A stretch of DNA of 64,000 bases from Adiantum capillus-veneris. Lineage: Eukaryota; Streptophyta; Polypodiopsida; Polypodiales; Pteridaceae. Both the position numbers and the translations under genes were made by a program. The DNA lies in NCBI GenBank assembly GCA_014529385.2, contig CM043942.1, forward strand, positions 19,979,991 through 20,043,990, written 5' to 3'. Of this stretch, positions 63,306 through 64,000 are shown one piece after another (within the stretch, counting starts at the first letter, position 1; each line of letters opens with the position of its first letter). Under the pieces are notes generated by a model, which was not told the DNA's origin, did not search any database, and was given only the letters and a program-made list of their open reading frames with translations.

Positions 63306-64000
63306 ATGTTTCTAAATAAAAATTTGGTGGGAACAACATGATGCATTTCCTTGAAAGAGGTATGGAACAGATTGCATGCTGCTTGTTGTCTGACGATGTT
63401 TGATAGGATATCTTCCCTGATTTTGTAGTAGTTAAGTACTACCCCAGGAAGGGATTTTCATGAAATGGTTCGGTGGGTGGGCGGATCCGGAGGGTCACAT
63501 GGCCGGATGTTGAATATTATTTTTATGGTAAATGCTAGGACTATGAGGGATAAAAATGGGTAAGTGGGAACGAGCCAGACCAGGTAGGATTACAAGATCC
63601 CTCTTCTTAGGGGAAAGTGATAACTATCGTGCCTACTTGTCAAGAAAAAGGGGTTATCGCCATGAACAAATGGAGAACAAGAAAGCAAGAGCAGATCCTT
63701 AAGTTAAAGATCCAGAGAATCAAGACTAAGGACCACGGTTTCGGGTGTGGGTGAACGAAAGATGCCAAGGATGGATTTAAATTATGATAAGTGGATAGAG
63801 TCGTCAAATTGATGGGATTTACCCCCTTGGGTTGGCATTCGAGATAGGCTGGAGTCCTGTGTGAGTGTCAGTCCCAAGTGGGAGGGATACCTGCAGATAG
63901 ATCTATGTCATTCCTTGGAGCAGTCTGGGAGACTAAGGAAGGTGAGTAGGGTCGAGTCTAGGTATGGCCCTCACACTCTTTTTCCTACTCAGACTCCTCG
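63306..64000. other. Unassigned non-coding region
   Basis: No gene or repeat recognised. The sequence is purine-rich on the plus strand (63540-63980) without an open reading frame of note. It may continue the non-coding element suspected at 60-62.7 kb. Confidence 0.35.

Overview
This 64 kb window is plant nuclear DNA made almost entirely of transposable elements. No intact host gene, tRNA, rRNA or CRISPR array was found. The plant assignment rests on Ty3/gypsy elements with a second, archaeal-type RNase H (the Tat/Ogre-type hallmark), a chromovirus with a chromodomain, CACTA (En/Spm) transposons with a TNP2-type transposase, and hAT transposase relics. The species cannot be read from the sequence. 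The element at 3.1-9.3 kb has an unusual reverse transcriptase, which may hint at a non-flowering land plant, but this is weak.

Layout. 1-1590: non-coding DNA with a diverged tandem repeat. 1594-3059 (-): decayed hAT transposase. About 3100-9267 (+): a Ty3/gypsy element (here G0), broken off inside integrase. About 9850-32810 (+): an old chromovirus (C1) split into three pieces by two younger, almost complete Tat-like elements, T1 (+, 11358-20452) and T2 (-, 20838-31383). Each of these has long LTRs, a 4-bp target duplication, a primer binding site and a polypurine tract. About 32810-40129 (-): another Ty3/gypsy element (A1) with one LTR, a deletion through the reverse transcriptase core and a 288-bp MITE inserted in pol. 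40607-40933: an hAT-type BED finger remnant. About 41000-43215: unassigned, with a perfect 91-bp tandem duplication. 43216-47109 (-): a truncated CACTA element (CACTA-1) with three transposase exons. 47110-59472 (-): a third Tat-like element (T3) whose gag holds a complete 4005-bp CACTA element (CACTA-2, 53062-57066). 59473-59751: a second 3' end of a T3-type element, directly behind the T3 LTR. 59752-64000: a 28-29 bp minisatellite, a higher-order repeat (five ~32-bp subunits in a 158-bp unit), and a 602-bp TTAA-flanked inverted-repeat element.

How the parts relate. T1, T2 and T3 share a primer binding site, a gag with one zinc knuckle, and a pol order of protease, reverse transcriptase, degenerate RNase H, archaeal-type RNase H, integrase. 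They also share a little-known region between the primer binding site and gag. This holds a longer ORF (seen in T1 and T2) and a ~70-codon module present once in T2 and twice in tandem in both T1 and T3, in opposite order. I could not assign this module to a known family; it is the best candidate here for something undescribed. The two CACTA copies carry a shared host-like fragment with a heavy-metal-associated CxxC signature, bracketed in CACTA-1 by direct repeats. CACTA-2 is an internal deletion derivative that keeps the last transposase exons and a second, spliced gene.
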